Source: Bugula neritina
Lineage: Eukaryota; Bryozoa; Gymnolaemata; Cheilostomatida; Bugulidae
Length of the DNA: 60,000 nucleotides
NCBI GenBank assembly: GCA_964035545.1
Contig: OZ037767.1
Span: forward strand, 6,750,207-6,810,206
Direction of reading: 5' to 3'
In this document: positions 17,203 to 27,968 of the stretch, piece after piece
Layout: every line of letters starts with the position of its first letter
How positions within the stretch are numbered: position 1 is the stretch's first letter
Position numbers and translations under genes: made by a program
The notes under the pieces: generated by a model
What the model saw: the letters and a program-made list of their open reading frames with translations, nothing else
Told to the model about the DNA's origin: nothing
Database searches by the model: none

Positions 17203-20200
17203 ATGAGAAACACTTTAGCCACAGCCGCACTAATTTCGTTAACATTATTTCTGAATACCATAGATGTATCTGCCGAAAGCGAGATATGTGTAAATGATGA
17301 TCGTGTCTGTCGATTGGGTTTTTGCGACATTACAGGTTGCTTGAAATGTGACAAGTATAATGCTATTTGTACCAGCAGTAATCCCAGTGAAATAATACCC
17401 AGGCGGCTGAATTCAAACACCACATTCATGACAATAACATACACAGGTCCACCAGTTGAACTCAGTAGCTCTACGTTCAACCAATTTCACAACTTGAGAA
17501 AGCTCACAATGATTGGTAGAAACATTACAGCTTTGTCTCCTAGAACATTCTTCAATCAGCCACACTTGACTTCTGTTAACTTTACTTTATCTTCCATCTC
17601 TCAACTTCCTTCTATTTTGTTTAATTCAAAAAATGAAATCCGTGACCTTAGCTTTCTTTATGGCAAGTTCAGCCATTTTCCAGTAAATATTTTTCCTAAT
17701 ATTCCAAATGTAGTAGATATGGAATTTTCCTACAATCCCTTAGATAACTGCCGACACAATAAGTTGTCTATTGAGAAAGAGTTTCAAAATCTGACAATGT
17801 TAGCAACTTTACGAATAAATGGTTTTGGAACCAGTCATGAGGATTGTCAAAATATCAGTTCAGACTATCTCCAACCTCTTAGTCATGTTAAATATATTTA
17901 TTTGAGTGAATCAAATATATTTTCTGCTGGTCCAAACATTTTAGCTCCACTAAAAAGTCTCAAGTACTTGGTCATTGACAAATTGCCTTTGTTTCAAAAC
18001 TGTCCATCACAAGCTAGCGAACTGTTCAGAAGCTTGCCCCAGTCATTGACAAGTCTTACACTAAGGTATTGGACAACATCAAACTCTGCAGAGGAATCTT
18101 GCTTTCTGAATAACAGCAGCTTAGCAGGTTTAAAAATGCTTCCTAAACTCGCTGCACTTGACACAAGAAATGGTGAGAAAATTTTTAGTAACACTTTAAC
18201 AAGAGACATATTTGATGGATTCCATAAGCTTAAAGCGCTATCTATTGGATGGTGCGGAATTTCATGGATCAAAGATGGGACTTTTGATTCATTGCCACAA
18301 CTCAAAAACTTAGACCTTGATGGAAATCTATTAGGACCTAGAAAACTCATGCTATTCAGTAAAAATTTTGAGTCAAATATTGCAACAATGAATTTGATCC
18401 ACATCGGCATAAATTCTGCAATACCCTATGATTTAACAAGTTTACTTGACAGCTTCCCAAAGCTCACTTATTTATATTTAAACAGCAATCTTTTACGAGG
18501 TATTCCAATGTTCTTTAATCAAAATGACAGCAGTAATTATAACTCTACCATCATAAATGTAATAAAGTTGAATAACAACTACATTACCACATTCACTCAA
18601 GCTGAGTCTCAAAGATTTTGTAGTGTTATGCCTCATCTTGTTGAGCTTTCTATGGAATACAACAAATTAGCAGATGTCACTGGCGTCAGCGTTTGTAGTA
18701 AAATTATATATCTAAGTTTTGCATATAACCACCTTGGACAAAAACCAAAAGAGAATTTTCAGGCCATATCACAGTTATCTTTGAAACACTTAGATTTAAC
18801 TGACAATCAACTCACATACATACCAAACTCCTTATTTGACAATATGCCTGAGCTAAGCGTTCTTCTTCTGGCTCAGAATGCTATCACCGCTCTGCCAAAC
18901 AACCTACCACCAGGAATAACAGTCTTAAATATAAACTCTAATGATTTTTCAACGTTTTATGCGTCCGATGTAAAGGAATTGAGTTCACTCGTCTCACTTT
19001 ATATCCAAGACAATTCAATTACTTCATTGTCAAACAAAACACTGGAAAGCTTAGAAAAGAATTTTAAAAAACTCACACTGTTTGCGTTTAATAAAAACCC
19101 ATTTGTTTGCCCGTGTGATACTTATTTTAAAGACTGGTTACATGTATCTTCCATTACAATGCTTACTAAAGATGTAACTTGTAGTCCACCAGAAACAAAA
19201 AATAGAAGTGTAACTGTAAAAGTTATTGAGTATACACCAGATAGGTTTTTCTGCTTTATAAAAGTGCCTTTATTATATTCTGGCATTGTGGTGGCTGGAA
19301 TATTAGTCAGTCTGATGATTGCCCTCCCATGTTACAAGTATCGCTGGTATATTAGTCACTGTCGTGTGGTAGTCAGTGCAGTTATTGACAAGATGAGAGA
19401 AGTGAAGTTTGAACAGCAGTGTGTGTATGATGCATTAGTGTCATACAATACACAGAGTGAAGGGGACACTCAATGGGTAGCTGAGAATCTTCTACCTAGC
19501 TTAGAACAAAGAGATGAAGGGAGAGCTAACGAATCCAATAAGGTGTGTACCACACAACTTCTGTTAAGAGATACTTGATGTTTATTGCAAAACCTTATTA
19601 AATAAAGAATAAGTTATATTATATTTTCAAGCTCCAGTATTGGTCAACAGGCAATGATACATCTAATGTTGTTTTCTAGCCAATCAAAACATCTTAAGCA
19701 ATAATTGACCCAGAAATTTCGGTTTGAATCATTTCACTTATCTCGACACTATGCAACGCTAAATATTTTTGTTATTTATTCATATATTGCTCTTTTCTTT
19801 TAATTAGCAGAGACTGAAGCTATTTATAGCTGATAGAGACTCTGAGCCTGGTGCAAACACACTTACAGAATTGTGTGAAACTCTGGAGAATAGCAGGAAA
19901 ATCATCATTCTTCTAACAAACTCTTACCTCTCTAACCCTGTTTGTCTTCATCAAGCTGAGTTTTTGGCAGGTTTGGGAAAAATTCTAATTGCCTTTCCAA
20001 TATATTTCATACTCAAGCTCATTTTTCAACAAGGTAAAACTAAACTTAGAATATAAAATATCATTTTAAACACATAAAACAAAATATTTAGCATATAAAC
20101 TGTTTACCAGATATATTGGTCGCAGGATGTTATAAAAGAGCAAATGATTAATGCCACAAGTCAGAAATAAGCTGTACTGGCAACCCTTTGTACAGGAATA

Positions 20201-21898
20201 TATTAGATTCGAATTGATGCTTAGAAAGACTTGTGTTACACATCTGTATTTGCAACATTTCATTTAGTGATTTCTAAATAGCTTACTTACGTTTAACGGT
20301 TAGTGAGCATCAATCTCTATTTGTTGTTTTCGTTCAATGAAGGGGGAAACAACAATTTATGAGAACTAATATGTAAATATAAATGCTTATGCAATAATTA
20401 TCAAAATGTCCCCTAGACATTTCACTTATGCAATATTAAAAAGTGAACATATATCTTAATTATCATTTACAGACTGCACAAAAAATCCTTAAACAGTTTG
20501 CGGATGATTGCTTAGATATATTTTAATACTATATGAATTAAGCGTGCCAGGGATTCTTTAATTGTGAAATTTCTTTACCAGTCTTTAATCTACAGGTGGC
20601 ATGTACCAAGTCACATTAACATGTATCACCACTTTCATAGAGAGCTATTTATTAACTTTTTAATGTGAGTTTGTAAGCTGCCAGTATAACACTAATATCT
20701 CTGGTTACCAGGTCAAGACATGGTTGACCACTCGAAGGCTTATCAGTCTAACAGATTTGTCATTCTAATACTTGAAGAACTCAATGAGGAAATGATAAAC
20801 GCACCAATCAACTCTCTGCTTACTGCCAATACAATGGTTATAGATATTGTGAGTATATGACTGTGGGCAGCAAACAATCCAATTAACTCTGTGATAACAA
20901 GTTGTCAATGATATTATGATATCATGACACTGTGTATTTAAATGTTGGTTTCTACTATGTACTGTATGTACATTTGGACAGATGTACTTATGAAAAGTAT
21001 ACGCAAAGCTGTTGTTTGGTTATATACAAACATTAAGTGCAACACAATTTAACTATTCAACTTCCTTACCACATATAGAATGGCTTGTAACTGTGTGCAG
21101 AAATATACACCCGCATTAGGGTGATGATTTCGTACTCTTTTTGTTTTCATAAATTTCTAGTTTATCATGAGATGTAAAGAACACTTTAGCAAAATTAATT
21201 ATTCAACACATGCATAATTTTAACACAGTATATACATTATATTGGAATTTAGCACTTCTAATATGATGTACATACTATATTGTAATAAGGCTATTACTAA
21301 AGGAATGTGGTATGTTCACATTATGACCATATGATTTGTCTAACTCTTTAAAGTAGCTATGCAAACCTGACTATCAAGATTGCATCTATTTAGTAAAAAT
21401 GGTTTGATTTGCACTATCTAGTTTTATTAATCTTAAAATTCATACCTTTTAGGCTAATTGTCACAGTGCAAGTATTAGTCGCTGCTTTTATATAATAATT
21501 TACTAAAACCACTAGTAAAATATGTATATGGAAAATAACCATTATCATCATATCAACAGAGAACACTAATTCTTTTATCTACCGAGCCTGAGACTTGGTT
21601 AGAGATTAATTGTCTTAAGGCAATAAGCTACTAACAAAAAAGTATTATCTACTTTCATTCCGTAATGCATAACTAAATCATTGTACAAAAGTAACACATA
21701 GTTTCACAATGAATATAGTTATTTTTACTTTGTTTGTTTTAGAGCCGATGTCGCAGTAAACAAAAAGCGATGCAAAGAATTTGGAAGAAAGTAGGGAACT
21801 TTATATCTTCACCAAAGTATGTTTACAGACAGAGAAGGAAAACCACAGAGAAAGTTCAGTCTCACTCTGAGGAAGAGAGTGAGCAGCCTTTAATATAA
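17203..21898 (+). CDS. Toll-like receptor (LRR-TM-TIR), complete
   Basis: Single-pass pattern-recognition receptor that signals through its TIR domain to MyD88-type adaptors. Exons: 17203-19542, 19811-19970, 20712-20848, 21743-21898; 2793 nt, 930 aa, all phases match. Order: signal peptide (about 1-24, MRNTLATAALISLTLFLNTI); Cys-rich N-cap (C at about 29-63); about 18-20 leucine-rich repeats with many N-glycosylation sequons; one LRR C-cap (NPFVCPCDTYFKDWL) directly before the membrane; TM at about 688-710 (LLYSGIVVAGILVSLMIALP); TIR from about 742. TIR box 1 is YDALVSYN, the BB-loop box 2 RDSEPGAN keeps RDxxPG, and the box-3 equivalent is RIWKKVGNFI with W kept. A single cysteine cluster indicates a V-type (sccTLR) receptor. 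Oddities: the TIR is split by three introns, and exon 2 has a TAGCAG tandem acceptor. I do not assign an orthologue or ligand. Confidence 0.93.
19805..19810 (+). promoter_or_regulatory. NAGNAG tandem splice acceptor in the TLR gene
   Basis: TAGCAG precedes exon 2. Using the first AG adds one Gln codon before RLKLFIADRD, using the second does not; both keep phase 0. The site lies just before box 2 of the TIR domain, so alternative use would add or drop one residue there. Confidence 0.7.
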
Positions 21899-21995
21899 TG
21901 AATAACTGTTGACACTGCAACTATGCTTGTAAAAACATACTATAGAGTTTAGTCACATGTTGAGCAATACTTAGAACTTATTTTAAATTGAAGTG

Positions 21996-22001
21996 AATAA
22001 A
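21996..22001 (+). other. Probable polyadenylation signal of the TLR gene (AATAAA)
   Basis: Canonical AATAAA about 100 bases after the receptor stop codon. Confidence 0.65.
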
Positions 22002-23779
22002 AATTATTCTATCATTTTATTTTAGTTGAAACTATAATGTACTCAAAAAATATGTATGCTGTACACAGATTCAGGTGCATGTGAGTGTGTGCATGAATAT
22101 TTATAGCACTTATACTGCTTTGATGTCTAAAGTATTTATATATACAATAAAAAGATGTGATTTGTAAAACATCTCATTACTAGTTAATTCCATACATTAG
22201 AGACACTCGAAATAGTCAGCAACTTAAAGTTACACTCATTAGTGTAGAGATACATAAAGAATATCAATTAACTTGTTGGTTTCTGCTGTAACTCAGTAAC
22301 ACACATAAGACGTATTATACCTACTTGCATACAAGCATGCACACATACATGTATGTTACACACATTTATAATACACAAACATATATATATATAATGACAT
22401 ATATATATATATAATGACATTAAATGATTGAGCACTCTCACCATGGTCACAAACTCAAGCTGCTAGCATTTTGCAATGCTCGTGACTCCTAGGTGACCCC
22501 TAGAGTCACTTGAGCACTCTGGCTTGAGTTTACACACCTTTTAAATATGCTTTAGTAAAACTATAAGTTTTACTATTGCGAAGGTGTGGGCCATAGTACT
22601 CTGTTCTGTGCTGACGAGGGGACAAATATATATAAACTTGAAATGCATCAACTTTTGAAAAAAAAACTGTTACATAAAAACCTTTCAACTTATTCCACAC
22701 GGCAGCTTTACCTTTAAACATAGAATTTTCCACTTCAAAAATGACAAAAACGTTTAAAACCTGCACCTGAGCCAACTGATCATCAGACATAATTATAATA
22801 TCAATCTAGATTAAGTGTGTTTAAAATAGTATACTTATTACTCATGTTGTTGTTAAATAAATACCTGACCTATAATTATATAATACTTGTATATATGCGC
22901 AACTCTGGATACTCCATATGCCCTACTTAAATTTACAAATAAAAAAGTATGATCTTTCCTGCTTTTTCCTATGCAACATAAAAAATGGAGCCACTTTACT
23001 GCTTTCAGTTATAGTATAGAATATATTATATTTTGAAAAATTAATTGCATGAAACACGTTCAAACTTGAACTGAAAAATAAAAACACAATTGACCAATAG
23101 GCAGAGGCTGCAGGGTATTTAAAATTTGTTGACTCTAAAATAAATTTTAGATTGCTTAAATCAGCAAAAATGCACATTTTTATTTGGATATGCCAAAATT
23201 GTATATATGTAGGCAACCAGTGGCCAACATCAAACCTAACCAAAACGTTATACCCTGCTTTTTTAACAATTTTACAACTTAATTTGAATGCAATCTATAA
23301 ATTGAGTAAAATGACTAAATTTAACGTATATTGACAATATTAAACAGCAGCTATTTTTTTAGTCCATTATTATTTGCAATGGTTCTAGTCTAGGTAATGT
23401 ACTGGTCAAACGTTTTATGATGTGTTAGAAGTTTGAGAGTTGTCCTTTCATAGAGCAAGTTTTGCCTAATTTTGGTTTACCCGCTTCAGACGATAGCAGC
23501 AAATCCCACAACTAGTGCATAATTTATTGCTAACACAAGACAGGTCAAGGTAAACGTTGTAGTTTTTGAAACTACTAAACTACTTATAATCTCTCAATGT
23601 CCAACTATTGCTGAAGTATATTATTATTAATACTAATAGCAATGCTTTTACTTTACAAGGTTTTACTTTTAGATACTTAGCACTCAACGTCAATTTGTAG
23701 TTTTAGCTGAGTATTTATGTGCTGTTATAATGCTGATTTGTTGAATTTGAGTTTGTAATACTAATTCACTTTCAGTAAT

Positions 23780-23990
23780 CTTAATCTTATACCAATGGCA
23801 ATACTAATAGTAATACTAATAGTAATACTAATAGTAATTGCAATTTCAAATCTGAATCAAAATGTTTTAATAAGTCTAATAGTAATAATAATACTAATAA
23901 TTATAGTAATAGTAATATCTATAAATAAATAGTAATACTAATACTAATAGTAATCTAATGGCAATAGCTAATGATAATACTCAAAGTCAA
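23780..23990. repeat. Degenerate AGTAATACTAAT-type simple repeat
   Basis: Repeated AATACTAATAGT and related 6- and 12-base words, interrupted by unique sequence. Similar AT-rich words reappear right of the LTR element (28500-28700), consistent with the element having landed inside an older low-complexity block. Confidence 0.6.
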
Positions 23991-24204
23991 ACTCAAAGTC
24001 AACTTCTAGTGGAGTAAGGAGTAGGACTATAATTATTATTGTATTTGTTGTGACAATGACTGAATGTCAATGAGTAGATAAACTTTTGAATTTAAATAAT
24101 AATATTATTATTAAGTTTAATATTATTGTATTGCAATTTGTAGCAATTTAAAAAGGTTAAGTTTGATTGTCATTCCGGTTGCCAGCACGATATTGACTGC
24201 CTGG

Positions 24205-24548
24205 TGTTGTGAGTTTTAGCACAATTATCAAGCGTGGATTGCCTGCGTATTTAGTTTCAATTTAACTAGCAACTACTAACAGAGCTTGCGTACGATAACC
24301 TTTATTTAATTCGATAAACATAATTATAACAGTATGTCAAAACCACAATACATCAATCAATTATAAACACGTCTAGCTACTACGAGCCCCTGCTCTCAAC
24401 ACACATGGTTTCTGCTAGCTAACCCGCGAACAGTCACTTGACCGGAACCTTGTCTTCCGGTCCTTCTGATTGGATAGTAAAACATAGTTATAAGTATTCC
24501 CAAACAGGAGGAGACAAATGCATTATTATGCTACGTAATCCCATTACA
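24205..24548 (-). repeat. 3' LTR of the retroelement
   Basis: 344 bp, starting TGTAATGGG and ending CACAACA on the - strand (TG...CA ends). It contains an AATAAA polyadenylation signal (reverse complement of 24301-24306), a CCAAT box (reverse complement of about 24469-24473) and an 8-bp-stem hairpin GACCGGAA/TTCCGGTC at 24439-24461. It matches the 5' LTR along its whole length. Confidence 0.95.
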
Positions 24549-24559
24549 CCGCCCCCTCC
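24549..24559 (-). other. Polypurine tract
   Basis: On the - strand GGAGGGGGCGG lies directly before the 3' LTR, the place where plus-strand DNA synthesis is primed in LTR elements. It is followed immediately by the LTR start TGTAATG. Confidence 0.8.
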
Positions 24560-24825
24560 AGCAGAAAGCCATACTTTCTGATAAAAACAGAAATAGTATA
24601 ATAATGCAAAAATAAAATAAGTAAAGAAAACTCACAAAGAGAAAGAAGAGAAATACCAAATGTATGACATATATAAACATATAAGTAAGATACGGATAGC
24701 CAGCGTACAACTGGCCAGCTATGAAGAGAGAGTCCTGGATCGTAGGTCATTAGCAGTCAAGCATTTACACGATCACAACGTAGTATCCCGGGAACATGCG
24801 GGATGGAATTGCCAACTGTCAGCTC

Positions 24826-25725
24826 CTACTTTCGTAGGGATTCAATCCGGTGTCGTGCCTGCCGTGCACGTAGCCTACGCTTTAGGCGTCCTACTGAGCC
24901 CTTCAATTCGCTAAGGCCCATTGTGGTACTGAGTAGGTCGGGAGCCAACTGGGTGAGTTCATCCTGTAACCGTGAGAGTCTTTCTTTGACGGTTGCTAGT
25001 CGGGTAGGCCTGGTTGGGGTTGGCGTCGCTTCTTCTGGCGAGTCTGATGCTTCCATAGGGGTATTGTCTAGCCGCGGTATGATTGCAGCGACCGTTTTCA
25101 CCATAGGGGACTTCTGACGGGCGGCTGTTAGTAATGTATAAAATCCGGAGGATAGTGCGGCCCAGGTTAAAGCCTTCTTAACCATTGGTTTGACCGCTTC
25201 TAGGTATTGGTCATAGTTGTCCGCATCTACTACATAGCCCTCGCCTGCGAAACAGTCCATCATGTGAGCCAGGACGGGGTATGGGTACACGTCGTGATAT
25301 CCACACGGACAAAACCGTAGTAGGAAGTGTGCATTCACATGCAGCCGTAGTCCTTGGTGTGAGGGAAGCTCTTCGTAACACACGTGGCAGGTGTGTTGTG
25401 ACCTACTCGGTCCCCAGGCTTCTTCAATTTGCCGCTCCGTTCGTCGTGACACCCATCTGTGTCTTCGACGCAGCACCGCGGGCAGTCCGTTGTCCATTTC
25501 CGGTCCATTATCCGAGGAGGAGAGAGAGTGTAGGTCCTGTGACCCAGAGTTGGTCGATCGAGTGTGATCTGCAAGAGTATAACAGTGTGAGAGGGTACAC
25601 TGAGTACAACCAGCGTATACAGCCTGGTGGGTACTTAACTCAATTAGACACTCGTGAGACTCAGTTAATGAATAGTTGATCGAAAACACACACTGCTGTA
25701 ACAGACTGTTGAGTCTTAGAGTCAA
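24826..25725 (-). CDS. Retroelement ORF2: C2H2 zinc-finger plus coiled-coil protein of unknown function
   Basis: A 299-codon open frame downstream of gag, where pol or env would normally be. Visible parts: a C2H2 finger (CHVCYEELPSHQGLRLHVNAH), at once followed by a second Cys/His unit (CPCGYHDVYPYPVLAHMMDC); a helical stretch (EAVKPMVKKALTWAALSSGF); a Pro/Thr-rich linker; and a C-terminal coiled coil ending in a basic tail (LKRRLRARQARHR). No signal peptide or membrane segment, so it is not an envelope protein. The first 52 or so codons include a textbook splice acceptor (pyrimidine run then CTTGCAG, AG at 25570-25569), so the true protein probably starts by splicing from the beginning of gag, with coding resuming at 25568. 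No homologue of known function was recognised; nucleic-acid binding is inferred from the fingers. Confidence 0.7.
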   Translation of the reverse strand: MTLRLNSLLQQCVFSINYSLTESHECLIELSTHQAVYAGCTQCTLSHCYTLADHTRSTNSGSQDLHSLSSSDNGPEMDNGLPAVLRRRHRWVSRRTERQIEEAWGPSRSQHTCHVCYEELPSHQGLRLHVNAHFLLRFCPCGYHDVYPYPVLAHMMDCFAGEGYVVDADNYDQYLEAVKPMVKKALTWAALSSGFYTLLTAARQKSPMVKTVAAIIPRLDNTPMEASDSPEEATPTPTRPTRLATVKERLSRLQDELTQLAPDLLSTTMGLSELKGSVGRLKRRLRARQARHRIESLRK

Positions 25726-27904
25726 TGTGAATTCTCACCACTAAAAATCATTACCGAGTCTCCAGCTTACTTTATTATAGTTAAGCTGATTAATACAGTT
25801 TAGTTCTCGTACCAAAAACATAACTAACTCACCCCTCGATTCTTGGCAAGCCATTGTGAATGAGAGTGGTATGTTTATGAATTCTACGTACGTCTACTCA
25901 AAGCTGTATTAATGTGGTGAAAGAGCGAGCAGCGTGGTTGTGAAACGTGACTATGACTTATTACCTCCGGCGTATGAATCTTATTTGAATTTCCGCCGAG
26001 GCAAAAGTTGATATTTTCGTGGTGCTCACAACTCCCACGCTCTGCTCCCTTCCCCTCACGGCGTCTCGTAGGACGTTTGACCGCGCCCTTAACGGAACGT
26101 GGTAAGTCCTTGCGATACGCGGGGCCTGGTTTAGGACACCGTTTCCAAGGTGTCGTCACTAACCAAGGCGGTTTACGCACCCGTGGACGGTCACGTCGCT
26201 TGGGTGGTGCCTCCAGCCAGTTTGTGACAAATGGAGCTTTCCTAGCATCTCCGTTCGGAGCCTGGGGAAGTGTTGTCTCCAGCCATGGTGGTTTACGCAC
26301 CCGTGGACGGTCACGTCTCACAGGTGGTGCTTCCAGCCAATTTGTGCCAAATGGAGCTTTCCCAGTACCTCCGCACGGAGCCCCTCCCTTGGGGGGTTTT
26401 TGCACTTCCAGGTCGGTTCCTGACCTAGGAAGTGGCGGTGGCGGCTTGCACGCTAACGGCGGTGAGCGCACTTCCTTGGACGGGTGTGGCTTTTCCTGCC
26501 TCGCCACTGCTTTGGGTTGCATACTAGGCGGTTTGTCGACCAGGTTAGCAGTCTCCGTCTGCCCGGGTCTTTCTGCACTTTGCCTTCGCCGCCCTACCTC
26601 GTCAGTAGGGGGGCCGTGCTTACTGACCCGGCAGACTCCGCACTGCCCAACGCTGTGTCGTACATCACGCTCCATGTGAGGCCAATACCACCAGAGTTGT
26701 AGTTCGGTGAACACCTGTTGGGCTCCCCCATGAGCCTGTTGGTATACCTCTTCTATCAACTCTTGGCGGATGGCGGCAGGACAGAGGGTCCTCTCCTGGT
26801 CTGGCTGGTGATGGTTATCGGCCAAAGATATGGTCAGTAGACCATCCGGCCCGATCCGCAGTGCGTTCCAACGTCGGCAGTACAGCTGCCACTCAGGGCA
26901 GCCCTGCTTCCGTTGTCTGTCACTGGGTCGTCGCCTTTCCTGTTTCATTCGATAGACGTCGGCTACCACCCCCGGAATAATTTCCTGGAGGTGTCCTAGC
27001 TCCTTGACGCCATCGGTTGAGACAGGTTCGGCGTGGGGGTCCTGTGCCACTGCTGGGGGCATGTCAGGATCCCCAAGGTGAGGTGTAGCCTCGGTTTTGT
27101 GTAGTGACGTGGCCGTCTCTGGGCGCTGTTCGTCACCCACGCAACCGTCTGATGTTCCCCCACGGGTCTCCTGGCTGTGGGGTGAGGCAGTCCTTTGCCC
27201 GGAGGGCGGCTTCTCTAGAGGACTTTTCATCGCGGTTTCCCGCGATGGCCTGCTGTCATCTTCTTGAACAGAAGGAGTACAGCTTGGTGGAGAGGTGGGT
27301 GGTAGGCTCACTGGTTCTGAGGGGGAGTGGAGGCATGGCACCGAGGTCTTTCCTTTCCGTGTCAGCTGGTTAGAGCTGCGGACAGGTGGGACTTCCGGGT
27401 GCGCGCTCTCTACAGCTCCCGGCTTGGAGGTACGGCCATCGTCTACCTTGCGGTGGACGGTGCCCCGGGAGTGGCCAGGCATAGTACAGGTACGTACTAT
27501 CGGCTCTTCTCCCGTTGGGGGACGGCTGTGGACCCGCCGCGGAGGGGAAGACGGCGCCCCGTACGGCGTCTTTGTCCTCTCCCTCACAGTGTCTGAGGTC
27601 GGCAGCTCATCGAGTCCGTCTCGGAGTGGCTCCCGGTGGTGCGGCTTGGGTCTAATCCCCCTTCGAGGCTTCTTCGTCGGCCCGCAGGGTGCGGGGGCCG
27701 TAGAGGGCTCCGTGTCTATGGCGGAGATGCCAAAACGGACCCGCAGGGAAGCGAAGATACCGGCCACGTCAGTTCCCTCGCCGCATGGCTTGGCCTTGTC
27801 CGCCAACGCTGTCCTAAGCTTGAGCAACGCCATTCTTGGTGGCCACCGTGCAAAGTTCCGCAGATCTTGAAAAGTTTGAATGAATTGTTCTACTGATTCT
27901 TTAC
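25569..27904 (-). other. Predicted retroelement intron (subgenomic splice)
   Basis: Reading leftwards, a donor ACAG|GTAAAG (GT at 27904-27903) lies 21 codons into the gag ORF, and an acceptor TATACTCTTGCAG ends at 25569. The gag side ends with one base of a codon and the ORF2 side supplies the other two, so the two frames join in phase (64 + 743 = 807 nt, no stop before the ORF2 terminus). Env-bearing gypsy elements and retroviruses make downstream proteins from spliced subgenomic RNA in this manner. Only sequence signals support this; no transcript data were available. Confidence 0.6.
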
Positions 27905-27968
27905 CTGTAAAGGTGGGTATCTTCAGCCGATATATAGTCTCCTCGAATCCTATAACAACTCTCACCAT
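25884..27968 (-). CDS. Retroelement ORF1: gag-like protein with a degenerate integrase zinc finger
   Basis: 694 codons. Residues 1-85 look like the N-terminal part of a Ty3/gypsy gag (IPTFTGKESVEQFIQTFQDL, then FARWPP and LKLRTALADKAKP). Residues about 90-400 are Pro/Ser/Arg-rich and low in complexity. About 405-450 resemble the HHCC finger that begins integrase (LWWYWPHMERDVRHSVGQC then GVC), but the first zinc His is replaced by Tyr (VYQQAHGG). About 526-609 contain two near-identical 40-residue units (NWLEAPP...RDRPRVRKPPWL), and the C-terminus is basic. This looks like gag fused to the start of integrase after loss of protease, RT and RNase H, plus a new Pro-rich tail. It is intact and free of stops. 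A short overlapping upstream ORF (27901-28059) raises doubt about the exact start. Confidence 0.78.
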   Translation of the reverse strand: MVRVVIGFEETIYRLKIPTFTGKESVEQFIQTFQDLRNFARWPPRMALLKLRTALADKAKPCGEGTDVAGIFASLRVRFGISAIDTEPSTAPAPCGPTKKPRRGIRPKPHHREPLRDGLDELPTSDTVRERTKTPYGAPSSPPRRVHSRPPTGEEPIVRTCTMPGHSRGTVHRKVDDGRTSKPGAVESAHPEVPPVRSSNQLTRKGKTSVPCLHSPSEPVSLPPTSPPSCTPSVQEDDSRPSRETAMKSPLEKPPSGQRTASPHSQETRGGTSDGCVGDEQRPETATSLHKTEATPHLGDPDMPPAVAQDPHAEPVSTDGVKELGHLQEIIPGVVADVYRMKQERRRPSDRQRKQGCPEWQLYCRRWNALRIGPDGLLTISLADNHHQPDQERTLCPAAIRQELIEEVYQQAHGGAQQVFTELQLWWYWPHMERDVRHSVGQCGVCRVSKHGPPTDEVGRRRQSAERPGQTETANLVDKPPSMQPKAVARQEKPHPSKEVRSPPLACKPPPPLPRSGTDLEVQKPPKGGAPCGGTGKAPFGTNWLEAPPVRRDRPRVRKPPWLETTLPQAPNGDARKAPFVTNWLEAPPKRRDRPRVRKPPWLVTTPWKRCPKPGPAYRKDLPRSVKGAVKRPTRRREGKGAERGSCEHHENINFCLGGNSNKIHTPEVISHSHVSQPRCSLFHHINTALSRRT
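26140..26395 (-). repeat. Two tandem 120-bp coding units in ORF1
   Basis: Two adjacent units of about 120 bp encode nearly the same 40 residues (NWLEAPP, RRDRPRVRKPPWL). They are in frame and differ at few bases, which points to a fairly recent internal duplication in the C-terminal region of the protein. Confidence 0.85.

Larger units (their letters stand above)
21899..24204. other. TLR 3' UTR and intergenic DNA, AT-rich simple repeats
   Basis: AATAAA at 21996-22001 is the likely TLR polyadenylation signal. (AT)n with an ATAATGACAT repeat occurs at about 22378-22418. From about 23780 to 23990 there are degenerate AGTAATACTAAT-type repeats. The LTR element is inserted just after them. No gene was recognised. 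Confidence 0.55.

Noticed and set aside
17994-18410. - strand 138-codon frame inside the TLR exon
   Set aside because: Antisense shadow of leucine-rich repeats; the + strand frame is clearly the gene.
26008-27870. Several + strand open frames opposite the gag ORF
   Set aside because: Shadows of the GC-rich coding strand of the retroelement; no domains, and ORF1 on the - strand explains the openness.
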